The notes: generated from the letters alone by a model not told the origin. Positions 28,594 to 38,199 are shown, counted from the first letter of the stretch. The stretch is 64,000 nucleotides of DNA from Rhodoferax sp. BAB1 (GCF_013334205.1 NZ_CP054424.1:1508001-1572000); one strand, 5' to 3'. Numbers and translations: made by a program.

Positions 28594-30417
28594 ATGAGCT
28601 ACCGGCAGACGCTGGATTTCCTGCTCTACCAGTGGCTCGCAGCCGACGCGCTGAATGAGCGCGAACGTTTCGCGGACCACAGCCGCGAAACCTTCGCCGC
28701 CGTGCTCGACACCTGCGAACGCATCGCGCGCGAGAAATACGCGCCCTTCAACCGCACGGTCGATATCGAGGAGCCGCGCTTCGACGGCGAGCGGGTCATT
28801 CTGCCGCAGGCGACCTACGATGCCCAGAAGGCCTACGCGGCCTCGGGCATGCTCAGCGCGGCGCAGGATTACGAGGTGGGCGGCATGCAGCTGCCCTACA
28901 CGGTGGAGGCTGCGGCCAATTCATTCTTTGCCATGGCCTCGGTCAGCATAGGCTCGGGCCTGCTGACTTCGGGCAATGCCAACCTGCTGATGGCACACGG
29001 CACGGATCTGCAGAAGGAAGTCTTTGCGAAGAACGAGTTCGCGGGCCGCTTCTCGGGAACCATGTGTCTGAGTGAGCCGCAGGCCGGCTCGTCTCTGAGC
29101 GACATCGCCACGCGCGCTGTGCCAGACGGTACCGATTACCAGAACGACCCCCTGGGTCCGCGTTACCGCCTCAAGGGCAACAAGATGTGGATCTCGGCCG
29201 GCGAACACGAGCTGACCGAGAACATCATCCACCTGGTGCTGGCCAAGATCCCCGGTCCGGATGGCAAGACCATCCCCGGAACACGGGGCATTTCTCTGTT
29301 CATCGTGCCCAAGAAGCTCGTGGACACGCAGGGCCAGCTGACCGGCGAGCGCAACGATGTGGCGCTGGCCGGCCTGAACCACAAATGCGGCTGGCGCGGC
29401 ACCACCAACACCCTGCTGAACTTCGGCGAGGGCAAGTACCCGGTGCGCGGTGAGAGTGGGGCGATCGGATACCTCGTCGGCCAGCCCGGCCAGGGCCTGC
29501 GCTGCATGTTCCACATGATGAACGAGGCGCGCATCGGCATCGGCATGGCGGCCACCATGCTGGGCATGGCGGGTTACCAGGCCAGCCTCGAATACGCGAA
29601 GAACCGCCCGCAGGGCCGTCCGATTGGACCCGACGGCAAAGATGCCGCGAAACCGCAGATCCGCATCATCGAACACGCCGACATCAAACGCATGCTGCTG
29701 GCCCAGAAGTCCTGGTGCGAAGGCTCTCTGGCCCTGCAGCTGTATTGCGCGCGCCTGGTCGACGAGCAGCACACGGGCACGCCGGCTGCTGCCGACGAGG
29801 CCCGCCTGCTGCTGGAGGTGCTGACCCCGATCGCCAAGAGCTGGCCCAGCGAGTGGTGCCTGGAGGCCAATTCCCTGGCCATCCAGATCCACGGCGGCTA
29901 CGGCTACACACGCGATTTCCCGGTGGAGCAGTACTGGCGCGACAACCGCCTCAACATGATCCACGAAGGCACGCACGGCATCCAGGCCTTGGACCTGCTG
30001 GGCCGCAAGGTGCTGATGGAGGAGGGCCGGGGCCTGCATCTGCTGGCCGGCCGCATGACGGCGACCATCCAGCGGGCCCAGGCGCAGACCGAACTGGCAC
30101 CCTATGCCGCCCAACTGGCCCAGGCCCTGCAGCAGGTGGGCGCAGCCACGAAAGCCGCCTGGTCCACCGGCCAGCCCGGCGAGGCCCTGGCCAATGCCGT
30201 GCCCTATCTGCAGGCTTTCGGCCACACCGTGCTGGCCTGGATCTGGCTGGAGGTGGCACTGGTCCCCCAGGCCGGCGACCGTGACGCGAGCCAACGCGGC
30301 CGCCTGTTGTCAGCACAATACTTCTTCCGATATGAATTGCCGAAAATCGGCGCCTGGCTTAAGGTGGTGGAATCCCGTGACATGACGTGTGCGGAATTTC
30401 CTGAGGAGGCGTTCTGA
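28594..30417 (+). CDS. Acyl-CoA dehydrogenase, long form with C-terminal extension
   Basis: 607 aa from ATG 28594 (GGAGACGAAG upstream). Acyl-CoA dehydrogenase features are MCLSEPQAGSSLSDI, KGNKMWISAGEHEL, MMNEARIGIGMAA, and the C-terminal domain with QIHGGYGYTRDFPVEQYWRD, whose position suits the substrate- and FAD-binding loop. It is longer than about 390-aa members; the last 130 residues form the additional helical domain of the ~600-aa FadE5-like group. It performs the first oxidation step. The stop overlaps the next ATG by 1 bp. Confidence 0.94.
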   Translation: MSYRQTLDFLLYQWLAADALNERERFADHSRETFAAVLDTCERIAREKYAPFNRTVDIEEPRFDGERVILPQATYDAQKAYAASGMLSAAQDYEVGGMQLPYTVEAAANSFFAMASVSIGSGLLTSGNANLLMAHGTDLQKEVFAKNEFAGRFSGTMCLSEPQAGSSLSDIATRAVPDGTDYQNDPLGPRYRLKGNKMWISAGEHELTENIIHLVLAKIPGPDGKTIPGTRGISLFIVPKKLVDTQGQLTGERNDVALAGLNHKCGWRGTTNTLLNFGEGKYPVRGESGAIGYLVGQPGQGLRCMFHMMNEARIGIGMAATMLGMAGYQASLEYAKNRPQGRPIGPDGKDAAKPQIRIIEHADIKRMLLAQKSWCEGSLALQLYCARLVDEQHTGTPAAADEARLLLEVLTPIAKSWPSEWCLEANSLAIQIHGGYGYTRDFPVEQYWRDNRLNMIHEGTHGIQALDLLGRKVLMEEGRGLHLLAGRMTATIQRAQAQTELAPYAAQLAQALQQVGAATKAAWSTGQPGEALANAVPYLQAFGHTVLAWIWLEVALVPQAGDRDASQRGRLLSAQYFFRYELPKIGAWLKVVESRDMTCAEFPEEAF

Positions 30418-30611
30418 TGGCAACTGAAATCAACAAACTCCGTATCGAGCGGCTGGTCTGGATTCTTGTCTATGGCGGGCTGATCGCGCTGGTGCTGGGC
30501 ATGTTCGTGCAGCGCTACGACCGGCTGCTGGCTGACATCATGCAGATAGTCGGCACCATCGTCGCCAGCAGCGGGGCCCTGCTGATCTGGGTCCGCTCCC
30601 GCATGAAGTGA
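30417..30611 (+). CDS. Small two-TM membrane protein
   Basis: 64 aa, start overlapping the acyl-CoA dehydrogenase stop (TGATG). Two hydrophobic helices (WILVYGGLIALVLGMFV and DIMQIVGTIVASSGALLIWV) are joined by a short charged loop (QRYDRLL), with basic ends, predicting both termini in the cytoplasm. I know no function. Tight coupling to the beta-oxidation genes suggests it is expressed with them. Confidence 0.7.
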   Translation: MATEINKLRIERLVWILVYGGLIALVLGMFVQRYDRLLADIMQIVGTIVASSGALLIWVRSRMK

Positions 30612-30637
30612 AATAACAGAGGAACAAAGGCAGAGAC

Positions 30638-31429
30638 ATGACACGTAGCATCCAGCAACTCTTCGACCTCCAGGGCAAGACCGCCCTGATCACCGGCGGC
30701 TCGCGCGGCCTGGGCCTGCAGCTGGCCCAGGCGCTGGGCGAGGCCGGCGCGCGCGTGATGCTCAGCGCCCGCAAGGCCGAGGAACTGGAGGTGGCGGTGG
30801 CCGACCTGCAGGCCGCCGGCATCGACGCGCGCTGGATCGCCGCTGACTGTGCCAGGGAGGAAGACATCCACCGCCTGGCCGATGAAACCATGCAGCGCAT
30901 GGGCGAGGTCGACATCCTGGTCAACAACGCCGGTGCCGCCTGGGGCGCGCCGGCCGAGGACCACCCGATTCCCGCCTGGGACAAGGTGATGAACCTCAAT
31001 ATCCGCGGCTATTTCATCCTGAGCCAGGTGATCGGCAAGAAGAGCATGATCCCGCGCAAGTCGGGCCGCATCATCAACGTGGCGTCCATCGCCGGCCTGG
31101 GTGGCAACCCGCCCGAGATGACCACCATCGCCTACAACACGTCGAAAGGCGCGGTGATCAACTTCACGCGCGCGCTGGCCGCCGAATGGGGCAAGTACAG
31201 CATCAATGTCAACGCCATCTGCCCGGGTTTTTTCCCCAGCCGCATGACGGCAGGCACCCTGGAAGCCTGGGGTGTGGAGAACCTGAAAAAGCACGCCCCG
31301 CTGCAACGCCTGGGCGACGACGAGGACCTCAAGGGCCTGTGCGTGCTCTACGCCTCGGACGCCGGAAAGCACATCACCGGCCAGTGGCTGGCCGTCGATG
31401 GTGGCGTGAGCTGCGTGACGGGCGGCTGA
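30638..31429 (+). CDS. Short-chain dehydrogenase/reductase
   Basis: 263 aa classical SDR: TGGSRGLG cofactor motif near 20, NNAGAAWG near 97, catalytic Ser in NVASIAG, YNTSK (Tyr and Lys) near 169, and ICPGFFPSRM. The Arg and absence of an acidic residue after the glycine motif (VMLSARKAE) suggest NADP preference. It probably acts on a hydroxy- or ketoacyl intermediate in this operon. Confidence 0.92.
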   Translation: MTRSIQQLFDLQGKTALITGGSRGLGLQLAQALGEAGARVMLSARKAEELEVAVADLQAAGIDARWIAADCAREEDIHRLADETMQRMGEVDILVNNAGAAWGAPAEDHPIPAWDKVMNLNIRGYFILSQVIGKKSMIPRKSGRIINVASIAGLGGNPPEMTTIAYNTSKGAVINFTRALAAEWGKYSINVNAICPGFFPSRMTAGTLEAWGVENLKKHAPLQRLGDDEDLKGLCVLYASDAGKHITGQWLAVDGGVSCVTGG

Positions 31430-31440
31430 AGGCGGGTGAC

Positions 31441-31875
31441 ATGAGTATTCCCTTTGGCGTTCGCGTTCCCTTTGTCGATCACCTGGGTTTCACCCTGGAG
31501 CGCTTCGAGGACGGCCAGTCCGAGCTGCATTACGAAGCCAGGCCCGAGCACCTGAACTCCTTCGCCGTCACGCACGGTGGCGCCACCATGACGCTGATGG
31601 ACGTGGCCATGGCCACGGCAGCGCGCAGCGTGCAGCCCGAGATGGGCGTGGTGACCATCGAGATGAAGACCAGCTTCATGCAGGCCGCGCGCGGCAAGCT
31701 CACGGCCAAAGGCCGGCTGATCCACCGTACCGCCACGCTGGCCTTCACCGAGGCCACTATTTTCGACGCCGAGGGCAAGCCCTGCTCGCACGCCACCGGC
31801 ACCTTCAAGTACGTCAGGCGGCTGCCCACGGGTCCCAAGGACAGCAACGCGCTGAACGTGATTTCCACCGACTGA
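31441..31875 (+). CDS. PaaI-family hotdog thioesterase
   Basis: 144 aa from ATG 31441, 11 bp after the SDR stop. The hotdog pattern is HLNSFAVTHGGATMTLMDVAMATAARSV, where HGG followed by the Asp of LMD matches PaaI/4HBT catalytic positions, then VTIEMKTSFMQAARGKLTAKGRLIHRT. It would hydrolyse acyl-CoA, releasing CoA from dead-end intermediates. Confidence 0.92.
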   Translation: MSIPFGVRVPFVDHLGFTLERFEDGQSELHYEARPEHLNSFAVTHGGATMTLMDVAMATAARSVQPEMGVVTIEMKTSFMQAARGKLTAKGRLIHRTATLAFTEATIFDAEGKPCSHATGTFKYVRRLPTGPKDSNALNVISTD

Positions 31876-31893
31876 TATAGATAGAGAGACACC

Positions 31894-32910
31894 ATGCCCG
31901 CAAACCGCCAGATCCTGCTCGACAACCGCCCCGAGGGCGAAGCCACCACCGCCAATTTCAAGCTCGTCACCGTCCAGACGCCCGCGCTGCAGGACGGCCA
32001 GGTGCTGGTGCGTCATCATTTCCTGAGCCTGGACCCCTATATGCGCGGCCGCATGAACGACAGCAAGAGCTACGCCCAGCCCCAGCCGCTGGGCGAGGTC
32101 ATGATCGGCGGCACCGTCGGTGAAGTCGTCGAAAGCCGCCACCCCAAGTTCGCCGCCGGTGACAAGGTGGTGGGCATGGGCGGCTGGCAGGAATACAGCG
32201 TGGTCGACGCCAACCAGCCTGGCGCCGTGCGCAAGGTGGACACCACGCACGTGCCGCTGAGCCACTACCTGGGGGCAGTCGGCATGCCCGGGGTGACGGC
32301 CTGGTATGGCCTGGTCAAGATCATCGACCCCAAGGCCGGCGAGACCATGGTGGTCAGCGCGGCTTCGGGCGCCGTCGGCAGCGCCTACGGCGCTCTTGCC
32401 AAGGCACGCGGCTGCCGTGTGGTGGGCGTTGCCGGTGGCAAGGACAAGTGCGACTACGTGGTGAACGAACTCGGCTTTGACGCCTGCATCGACTACAAGC
32501 AGCACAAGGATGCGGGCTCGCTCTCCAAGGCGCTCAAGCAGGCCTGCCCCAACGGCATCGACGGTTATTTCGAGAACGTGGGCGGTATGGTGCTGGACGC
32601 CGTGCTGCTGCGCATGAACGCCCACGGCCGCATTGCGGTCTGCGGCATGATCGCCGGCTACGATGGCCAGCCCATGCCCCTGGCCAACCCGGCCCTGATC
32701 CTGGTCAACCGGCTCAAGGTGCAGGGTTTCATCGTCAGCGAGCACATGGAGATCTGGCCCGAGGCGCTCAAGGAACTCGGCACCCTGGTCGGCACCGGCA
32801 AGCTGCGTCCGCGCGAGAGCGTGGCGCCTGACCTGGCAGCGGCGCCCGAGGCTTTCCTGGGCCTGCTCAAGGGCAGGAACTTCGGCAAGCAGCTGGTCAA
32901 GCTCATCTAG
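31894..32910 (+). CDS. Zinc-independent NADP-dependent MDR oxidoreductase (CurA/leukotriene-B4 reductase type)
   Basis: 338 aa. YMRGRMND, GGTVGEVVES, MPGVTAWYGL, VVSAASGAVGSAYGALAKARGCRVVGVAGG and YFENVGGMVLDAVL are the pattern of medium-chain double-bond reductases (CurA, YncB). It lacks structural zinc cysteines. It likely reduces an alpha,beta-unsaturated carbonyl with NADPH, consistent with handling unsaturated acyl substrates. Confidence 0.9.
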   Translation: MPANRQILLDNRPEGEATTANFKLVTVQTPALQDGQVLVRHHFLSLDPYMRGRMNDSKSYAQPQPLGEVMIGGTVGEVVESRHPKFAAGDKVVGMGGWQEYSVVDANQPGAVRKVDTTHVPLSHYLGAVGMPGVTAWYGLVKIIDPKAGETMVVSAASGAVGSAYGALAKARGCRVVGVAGGKDKCDYVVNELGFDACIDYKQHKDAGSLSKALKQACPNGIDGYFENVGGMVLDAVLLRMNAHGRIAVCGMIAGYDGQPMPLANPALILVNRLKVQGFIVSEHMEIWPEALKELGTLVGTGKLRPRESVAPDLAAAPEAFLGLLKGRNFGKQLVKLI

Positions 32911-32924
32911 GGCCTGTTCACACC

Positions 32925-34028
32925 ATGGACCATGCCCCGCACCCGCAGAACAGCGCTGGAGCAGGGCAGGCCATCGCCAGGAGGGGCGAGGAGTTTCGCG
33001 ACGATCTGCGTACGCCGGGCAGCCGTAATGCCCAGGCCCGACGCCTGCTGTCGGCCGAGGAACTGGCACCGCTCACCACCCTGTCGGATAGCCGCTCGAT
33101 GCTGGCCGTGATGCAGACGGTGCTGCTGGCTGCATGCGGCATGGTCCTGGCCCTGTCCGCATGGCCAACGCCGTGGTGGTGGGCGGGTGGCCTGGCCGGC
33201 TTGATGTTGATCGGTGTGGCCCAGCACGGGCTCTTCATCCTGGCGCACGAGGCCGCGCATTACCGTCTGCTGTCCAACCGTGCACTCAACGATGGGCTGG
33301 GCCGCCTGATCGGCATGAGCGGCGGTGTCTCCATGTGCACCTACCGTGTCACGCACCGCCTGCACCACAACAACCTCTATGGCCCCGAAGACCCGGACAC
33401 GGCCATCCACGGCGGTTATCCGCGCGGCCAGGCCTATCTGTGGAAAAAACTGGCGCAGGATCTGATCGGCTGGAACGCCTGGAAAACCTACGCCTACTTC
33501 TTCGGCTCGCCGGCCATCAACGAGGACACGAAGCGGCGCATCTCCCCGCTGGACGACACCTCGCCGCAACTGCGCGCCGCGGCCCGGCGCGATCGCTGGG
33601 GCGTGGCGGCCTTCCATCTTCTGGCGCCTGTCTGCGCCACGCTGATCGGCGGCCTCGACGGCCTGCTGATCTACCTGGCCCTGTGGACCCTGCCGCTGCT
33701 TACGACGCTGCAGCCCATCCTGCGCCTGCGGGCCATTTGCGAACACGGTGCGGTGCGCGACCTCACATCGCCCCTGACGGCGGCGCGCACCAACCGGACC
33801 TGGGGCAGCGTGGGCAACTGGCTTGGGCGTTTTTTCCTGTTCCCGCACCACGTGAACTACCACCTGGAACACCACCTGTATCCGGCCGTGCCCCATTACA
33901 ACCTGCCACGCCTGCACCGGTTGCTGATGGCAAAGAACGCCTTGCATGAAGCCGAGGTGCGTGACCTGGCCGAAACCTGGACCCAGATCTTTGCAGCACG
34001 CAGGCCGCGGGACGCCAGCCCACATTAA
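32925..34028 (+). CDS. Membrane fatty acid desaturase/hydroxylase family protein
   Basis: 367 aa. The three His boxes of membrane di-iron enzymes are seen: HEAAH near 105, HRLHHN near 145, and HVNYHLEHH near 310. At least four membrane segments surround them. It would introduce a double bond or hydroxyl into a lipid acyl chain using O2. Its place inside a degradation operon is uncommon. The start follows the MDR gene by 14 bp. Confidence 0.88.
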   Translation: MDHAPHPQNSAGAGQAIARRGEEFRDDLRTPGSRNAQARRLLSAEELAPLTTLSDSRSMLAVMQTVLLAACGMVLALSAWPTPWWWAGGLAGLMLIGVAQHGLFILAHEAAHYRLLSNRALNDGLGRLIGMSGGVSMCTYRVTHRLHHNNLYGPEDPDTAIHGGYPRGQAYLWKKLAQDLIGWNAWKTYAYFFGSPAINEDTKRRISPLDDTSPQLRAAARRDRWGVAAFHLLAPVCATLIGGLDGLLIYLALWTLPLLTTLQPILRLRAICEHGAVRDLTSPLTAARTNRTWGSVGNWLGRFFLFPHHVNYHLEHHLYPAVPHYNLPRLHRLLMAKNALHEAEVRDLAETWTQIFAARRPRDASPH

Positions 34029-34041
34029 ACGAGGAGCAAAA

Positions 34042-34953
34042 ATGATCAAGGATTTCGCCGGCAAGACCGCTGTGCTGACCGGTGCCGGTTCCGGTTTCGG
34101 GCTGGAGTGCGCGCGCATCGGCGCCCGTCTGGGCATGAAACTGGTACTCGCCGATGTGCAGCAGGACGCGCTGGAGCGTGCCGCCGCCGAGATGAAAGCG
34201 ACCGGCGCCGAGGTGCTGGCCCAGCAGGTCGACGTCTCGGATGCCGCCCAGATGGAGCATCTCGCACGCCGTGTTCAGGAGCGCTTCGGTGCACCGCATT
34301 TCGTGTTCAACAATGCCGGCGTGGGCGCAGGCGGCCTGGTCTGGGAAAACACCGTGCAGGATTGGCAGTGGGTGCTGGGCGTCAACCTCTGGGGCGTGAT
34401 CCACGGCGTGCGCCTGTTCACGCCCATGATGCTGGAGGCCGCGCAGAAGGATCCGTCCTACCGCGGCCACATTGTCAACACGGCCAGCATGGCTGGCCTG
34501 CTGAACCCGCCCAATATGGGCGTCTACAACGTCAGCAAGCATGCCGTGGTCTCGCTCAGCGAGACGCTGTACCAGGACCTGGCGCTGGTGACGGAGCAGG
34601 TGGGCGCCTCGGTGCTGTGCCCCTATTTCGTGCCCACCGGCATCCACCAGAGCGAACGCAACCGGCCGGACGAACTGGCCATGGCCAAGCCCACCCGCAG
34701 CCAGCTCATCGGCCAGGCCATGAGCGACAAGGCGGTGAGCTCGGGCAAGGTGACGGCGGCCGAGGTGGCGCAGAAGGTCTTCGATGCCATGGCGGCGGGC
34801 CAGTTCTACATCTACAGCCACCCCAAGGCCATTGCCTCGGTGCAGACGCGCCTGGAAGACATCATGCAGGCGCGCAACCCGACCGATCCTTTTGCCCACA
34901 AACCCGAACTGGGCGAGGAACTGCGCCGGGCGCTGCGTGCCGCCACGGGCTGA
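34042..34953 (+). CDS. Short-chain dehydrogenase/reductase
   Basis: 303 aa from ATG 34042 (GAGGAGCAAAA upstream). SDR features: LTGAGSGFGLECARIGA, Asp in LVLADVQ (NAD-type), FNNAGVGAGG, NTASMAGLLNPPNMGVYNVSKHAV with Tyr and Lys, and LCPYFVPTG. The C-terminus is longer than average. Last gene of the operon, 21 bp before repeat copy 2. Confidence 0.9.
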   Translation: MIKDFAGKTAVLTGAGSGFGLECARIGARLGMKLVLADVQQDALERAAAEMKATGAEVLAQQVDVSDAAQMEHLARRVQERFGAPHFVFNNAGVGAGGLVWENTVQDWQWVLGVNLWGVIHGVRLFTPMMLEAAQKDPSYRGHIVNTASMAGLLNPPNMGVYNVSKHAVVSLSETLYQDLALVTEQVGASVLCPYFVPTGIHQSERNRPDELAMAKPTRSQLIGQAMSDKAVSSGKVTAAEVAQKVFDAMAAGQFYIYSHPKAIASVQTRLEDIMQARNPTDPFAHKPELGEELRRALRAATG

Positions 34954-34974
34954 GCGCGCAGGACAGGAGTTCCG

Positions 34975-35177
34975 AACTTGTGAAGAAATCGTAGCGAGCG
35001 GCCCGAGCGCAAGGCGGACGGAGCGCAGCCACCGGAACGTACTTCCTGTACGTGAGGATGGCGACAACGCAGTTGCGGCATAGGCTAACTTTTGCGCAGC
35101 AAAAGTTAAGCGCAGCGGCCGGAGCCAACACCGCCCAACGCGGCGATCGGGCCGCGCAGTAGATTTATTTGCAAGTT
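34975..35177 (-). repeat. Dispersed palindromic repeat, copy 2 (203 bp, inverted, with extra module)
   Basis: Reverse complement of copy 1 at 25007-25146, with ends AACTTGTGAA (34975-34984) and TTTGCAAGTT (35168-35177). It holds an extra segment of about 63 bp (roughly 35062-35127) whose centre is a 10-bp perfect hairpin, TAACTTTTGC (35086-35095) and GCAAAAGTTA (35099-35108). It starts 1 bp after the stop of the GGDEF-EAL gene, the same spacing copy 1 has to its upstream gene. Confidence 0.85.
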
Positions 35178-35178
35178 C

Positions 35179-38100
35179 TCAGTGGATCTTGGGCGGCGAC
35201 TGCTTGTCGCTGTCGATCAGCAGATCGAGCTGGGCCAGCGGGTTGTTCTGCCGGTCCTGCGCCTCGACGAAGTGCAGCAGTTCGACGTTCTTGATGAAGC
35301 TGGCAGCCGAGGAGACCTCCAGCAGCTTCTCGGGCGCCATGGGGCGGGCCACCGCATAACCCTGCACGTAGTCCACGCCGATCTCCGCCAGGGCCTGGAC
35401 CGTGGCCGCATCCTCGGCCCATTCGGCAATGGTCTTCATGCCGAGGTTGCGTGCCAGGTTGACGATGGCCTCGACGATGGACACATTGGCCGGATGCTGG
35501 TTCATGTTGACGACAAAACTGCCGTCGATCTTGAGCAGGTCCGCGGGCAACTCCTTGAGGTAGGAGAAGGAGGTGTAGCCGGCGCCGAAGTCGTCCAGCG
35601 CCACCCGGGCGCCATAACCACGCACCTTGTCGATGAAACGACGCGTGTTCTTCAGGTCATGCAGGGCAATGCTCTCGGTGATCTCGATGCACAGGAAGCT
35701 GGAGATGTGGCTGTTGCGACGCAGCATGTCGAACACTTCCAGCATGAACTCCTCGTCGTTGAGCGAGGCGCCGCTGAGGTTGATGCAGACGAACTGGGTG
35801 CGCAGCAGCTTGGCACGGTGCTGGTCCAACCAGGCCAGGGTGGTGGTCAGGACCCAGTGGTCGATCTTGCTCATGCGCCCGCTGTCCTCGGCCGCTGCAA
35901 TCACGCGGCTGACGGGCACCAGCTCTCCGGCGGTATCGCGCATGCGCAGCAGCACCTCGAAGTTGAGCGCATCGTTCGGACGCGTCAGCGACATGATGGG
36001 CTGCATCTCCAGATAGAGGCCGGCGATGTTTTCACTGGCGGAGAGCTCGCCGATGAGGCGGATCTCGGCCTGATGTTCCTTGAAGGCGGGCGAACCATGC
36101 TCGTACACGACCAGTCCGCGGTACTGGCCGGTCTTGGCTTCGCGGCAGGCGCGGTCGGAGGTGGAAAGGACTTCCTTGAACTGCGTGCCCGGGCTGACCT
36201 CGATCAGGCCGATGGAACCGCGCACATAGAAGGCCTTCTCTCCCACGCGGAAAGGCTTGTCGTCGATGCTGTCGATGATGCCGCGGCTGATCACCGTGGC
36301 CAGCGGCATGCGCGTGTCGGGCAGCAGGATGACGAACTCGTCCCCGCCGACACGCCCCAGCCGCATATGGCCGGCCAGCAGGCTGTTGACGCGGTGGCAG
36401 ACCTGCCGCAGCACCTCGTCACCCGCATTGTGGCCGTAGAGATCGTTGATGAGCTTGAAGCGGTCCAGGTCCAGGTAAGCCAGGGCCAGGGGGTGCGCAT
36501 CATCGACGGCCGCCACCGCCTCGTTGAAGGCCTTCTCGACACCACGCCGGTTCAGCACCTTGGTCAGCGCATCGTTATCCGCCAGGAAGTTCAGCTCCTC
36601 GGCGGCAATGGACTTGTCGGTCACATCCTGCAGGGAACCTTCGATCTTGTCACCGGAGAGGGCCGCCTTGACCAGGTAACGGCGCGGCGCCTCGAAGCCG
36701 GTCACGTCCATCTGGCTGCGGATCTCGATATCACCGTCCTGCCGGTTCTGCACCAGGTCGAGCAGTTGTTGCCAGATGTCGGCCCCGAAATACTGCTGCC
36801 AGGTGTTGTGCGTCGTCTTGAAGGCGCGCGACCCCAGCATCTTGCGCAAGGCGGGATTGATGCTCGTGAAGCGGCCCTGCAGATCCAGGGTGAACATGCC
36901 GATGGGGAGGACGTCGTACGCATGCTGCAACTGGGCCTGGGCCGCCAGCCGTGCTTTGTGCTCCTGTCGCATCTGTTCGGCAATCGCCAGGGAAATCAGA
37001 AGCGCCGAAGCCAAGGTGACGATGACCGTGTTGAGGGATTCATCTAGCCCCTTGGTCCCCATCGATGCGGCAAAGATATCGAACAGGGTCGATATCATGG
37101 TGACGCCAAGCGACGCCGCGTAAAGGATGGCAACCCGGTTGCGATTCACGATCACAATCCGCCCCAGGACATAAACGAAAAAGGGCGCCCAGACAGCTCC
37201 CAGGGCCCACATCGTCGGCAAAAATATGTGCCTCGGCAGGAAAGCGGCCGCCATGAAAAGCGCCATGCATAGCCACTGGAGTATCGTGATCGGAAGCGCA
37301 TAGCGCATCCTGCGAAGATCCTCGATGAACAGCTCTTTGAATAGAGTGACCGTCAACAAGGCCCACGCCGCGCGAGTAAATGAGCGTCCCTGGGGCAACC
37401 AGTCGGGTGGCACCGCATGGTTGAGCCACTGGTCATCCCAGCCGCCAGCGGTGGCGCTTAGCCGTACCGTCACGATCAGCCACGCAGCGAAGACCAGATA
37501 AAGACGCTGTCGGTTCAAGATCGCGGTGATCAGCACAAAAACGGCCAGGACCAATATCCCGCCATCGATCAGGCCTGACTTGCGGTGGTAGTCCCGGATC
37601 GCTATATCGAACCGGTCGCGATCCCACAATTCCGCACTCAGTCTGGCGGGCCCGACAAATGAACCGCGGCAGATCACATCGCGGACAGACAGGGAGATAG
37701 GCATCGCATGCCCCGCCATGGCGCGGTAGATGGTCTGCTCATGGCCGTGACCCGTCGTGCCACCGATAGGGCTGAGGCTCTGCCCCTCCCAGCATTGAAG
37801 TTCTACAGCATGCTTGGACGGGAATTCGATCAACCTGGGCTGGGGCCCTGATCCCAGGTCCGGGACCTTAAAACCGAACCAGATCGGAAGCTCGGACAGG
37901 TTGGTTTTGTAGAACTTGCTCGTTGGCGCCGTGGCAAGACGGGCCTTGGCGTCTTCCACCGCCAGCGGGGTGGCTGAAGGCTCGAGCACCTGGAGTTCGA
38001 ATTGAACCTCGGATTGGCTACGGTAGAGATTGGGCCAAAGGAACAGCGCGGCCAACGAGACCAGGGCAATCGCAAGAGGAATCCCATTGAACGCGATGGC

Positions 38101-38199
38101 GTTGGATATGCGATCCAAGCCTCGGGAAATCGCGTTCGCTACGGATATCAGCCCTTGTGACAGTGCTGTCAAGATCGGTTCCCTTGTTTTTTGTTCCAT
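35179..38199 (-). CDS. 7TM-DISM sensor with PAS, GGDEF and EAL domains
   Basis: 1006 aa from ATG 38199 (a TTG 30 bp upstream is an alternative). One TM near 35-55, an extracellular domain to about 225, and seven hydrophobic segments between about 225 and 425 match 7TMR-DISM receptors. A PAS follows (about 440-560), then GGDEF with an intact GGDEF signature (RVGGDEFVILL) and an EAL domain with FEVLLRM, ITESIAL, DDFGAGYTSFSYLKELP and KIDGSFV, so both cyclic-di-GMP synthesis and hydrolysis residues appear present. It shares direction with the acyltransferase gene 108 bp upstream. Confidence 0.92.
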   Translation of the reverse strand: MEQKTREPILTALSQGLISVANAISRGLDRISNAIAFNGIPLAIALVSLAALFLWPNLYRSQSEVQFELQVLEPSATPLAVEDAKARLATAPTSKFYKTNLSELPIWFGFKVPDLGSGPQPRLIEFPSKHAVELQCWEGQSLSPIGGTTGHGHEQTIYRAMAGHAMPISLSVRDVICRGSFVGPARLSAELWDRDRFDIAIRDYHRKSGLIDGGILVLAVFVLITAILNRQRLYLVFAAWLIVTVRLSATAGGWDDQWLNHAVPPDWLPQGRSFTRAAWALLTVTLFKELFIEDLRRMRYALPITILQWLCMALFMAAAFLPRHIFLPTMWALGAVWAPFFVYVLGRIVIVNRNRVAILYAASLGVTMISTLFDIFAASMGTKGLDESLNTVIVTLASALLISLAIAEQMRQEHKARLAAQAQLQHAYDVLPIGMFTLDLQGRFTSINPALRKMLGSRAFKTTHNTWQQYFGADIWQQLLDLVQNRQDGDIEIRSQMDVTGFEAPRRYLVKAALSGDKIEGSLQDVTDKSIAAEELNFLADNDALTKVLNRRGVEKAFNEAVAAVDDAHPLALAYLDLDRFKLINDLYGHNAGDEVLRQVCHRVNSLLAGHMRLGRVGGDEFVILLPDTRMPLATVISRGIIDSIDDKPFRVGEKAFYVRGSIGLIEVSPGTQFKEVLSTSDRACREAKTGQYRGLVVYEHGSPAFKEHQAEIRLIGELSASENIAGLYLEMQPIMSLTRPNDALNFEVLLRMRDTAGELVPVSRVIAAAEDSGRMSKIDHWVLTTTLAWLDQHRAKLLRTQFVCINLSGASLNDEEFMLEVFDMLRRNSHISSFLCIEITESIALHDLKNTRRFIDKVRGYGARVALDDFGAGYTSFSYLKELPADLLKIDGSFVVNMNQHPANVSIVEAIVNLARNLGMKTIAEWAEDAATVQALAEIGVDYVQGYAVARPMAPEKLLEVSSAASFIKNVELLHFVEAQDRQNNPLAQLDLLIDSDKQSPPKIH

